From RXIX01 sp003989075 (lineage in GTDB: Bacteria; Pseudomonadota; Gammaproteobacteria; Competibacterales; Competibacteraceae): DNA of 6,289 nt. The position numbers were made by a program, and so were the translations under genes. The stretch lies in assembly GCA_029780415.1 (NCBI GenBank), contig JAKOYN010000125.1, positions 1-6,289 of the forward strand, given 5' to 3'. The notes beneath the pieces were generated by a model. That model was given only the letters and a program-made list of their open reading frames with translations, did not search any database and was not told where the DNA came from. This document shows, in pieces, positions 6,093-6,289 of the stretch (the stretch's first letter is position 1; every line of letters begins with the position of its first letter).

Positions 6093-6122
6093 TTAACAAT
6101 GTCATATTTTAAAGACTATACT
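6093..6122 (+). promoter_or_regulatory. Probable sigma70 promoter of the pseudopilin gene
   Basis: TTAACA (6093-6098, five of six matches to TTGACA) and TATACT (6117-6122, five of six matches to TATAAT) are separated by 18 bases in an AT-rich patch that contrasts with the surrounding GC-rich DNA. Start would be near 6129, giving a leader of about 32 bases that holds GGAGG (6146-6150). I see no sigma54-type GG/GC pair at the right spacing. Confidence 0.6.
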
Positions 6123-6134
6123 TGATCATACTTG
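6118..6134. repeat. Direct repeat ATACTTG over the pseudopilin promoter
   Basis: ATACTTG occurs at 6118-6124 and 6128-6134 with a 10-base period, overlapping the -10 and the expected start site. TGATCA (6123-6128), a palindrome, lies across the join. The position would suit a repressor, but no known motif is recognised. Confidence 0.4.
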
Positions 6135-6160
6135 TCACTGCGGATGGAGGGACATCGGTA

Positions 6161-6289
6161 ATGATCAGTAAGCCGTCCGGTTTTTCTCTTTTTGAACTTA
6201 TGGTTAGCGTTGCGCTCGTGGCCATTGTGCTGGCGTGGGGCATCCCATCCTTTCAGGCACTGATTCGCGACATACGCCTCACCACAACC
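6161..6289 (+). CDS. FimT/GspH-type pseudopilin, 5' part only
   Basis: The first 43 codons of a gene cut by the right edge. The protein begins with a six-residue basic leader, then G7 and the type IV prepilin motif FSLFELMVSVALVAIVLAWG, followed by IPSFQALIRDIRL. In this class PilD cleaves between G7 and F8 and methylates the new N-terminal Phe; the Glu at mature position 5 (E12) is present. The hydrophobic stretch of about 20 residues is both membrane anchor and assembly helix. The PSFQ..IR..RL segment after the helix is typical of FimT/FimU and GspH minor pilins, which help start a type IV pilus or type II secretion pseudopilus. The GGAGG at 6146-6150 is ten bases from ATG, slightly far. 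The first codons are richer in T than the neighbouring genes. The choice between a pilus and a secretion system needs the missing C-terminal part and the next genes. Confidence 0.85.
   Translation, partial: MISKPSGFSLFELMVSVALVAIVLAWGIPSFQALIRDIRLTTT

Noticed and set aside
6144..6161. Five-codon frame whose TAA overlaps the pseudopilin ATG (TAATG)
   Set aside because: It has no ribosome binding site of its own and includes the GGAGG of the main gene; most likely chance.

Overview
The window is a stretch of gammaproteobacterial core chromosome. The organism is GC-rich and most codons end in G or C. RpoD, DnaG, S21 and TsaD all look gammaproteobacterial, and the order tsaD (divergent) / rpsU - yqeY - dnaG - rpoD - tRNA-Ile2 is the one I recall from Pseudomonas and related lineages. 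In Escherichia coli the order is rpsU-dnaG-rpoD without yqeY. I cannot name the genus from the sequence.

Layout, left to right. Positions 1-110 hold nothing I can support. At 111-283, on the minus strand, lie a tRNA-Ile2 gene (anticodon CAT) with its own likely promoter and a clear intrinsic terminator, and a stem-loop just after rpoD. From 284 to 4779, all on the minus strand and read right to left, is the macromolecular-synthesis operon: rpsU (ribosomal protein S21), yqeY (GatB/YqeY-like protein), dnaG (primase) and rpoD (primary sigma factor). Position 4780-4883 is a 104-base divergent intergenic region with promoters for both directions. tsaD (tRNA t6A synthesis) runs on the plus strand from 4884 to 5906. 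Position 5907-6160 is a 254-base gap with no convincing gene; it holds inverted and direct repeats, a run of eight C and a good sigma70-type promoter. At 6161 a FimT/GspH-type pseudopilin gene begins and runs off the right edge after 43 codons.

The minus-strand operon joins a part needed to start each macromolecular process: S21 for translation initiation, DnaG for Okazaki-fragment priming and RpoD for transcription. The hairpins and internal promoter between its genes probably allow unequal expression of the members. tsaD and tRNA-Ile2 are both linked to decoding: TsaD helps modify ANN-decoding tRNAs at A37, and tRNA-Ile2 reads AUA once its anticodon C is changed to lysidine.

I see no mobile element, CRISPR array, prophage or new multi-gene system. 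The points worth a second look are regulatory: opposed overlapping promoters between rpsU and tsaD, hairpins before dnaG and rpoD, a hairpin that overlaps the tRNA promoter, and repeats with 10-base spacing ahead of the pseudopilin gene.
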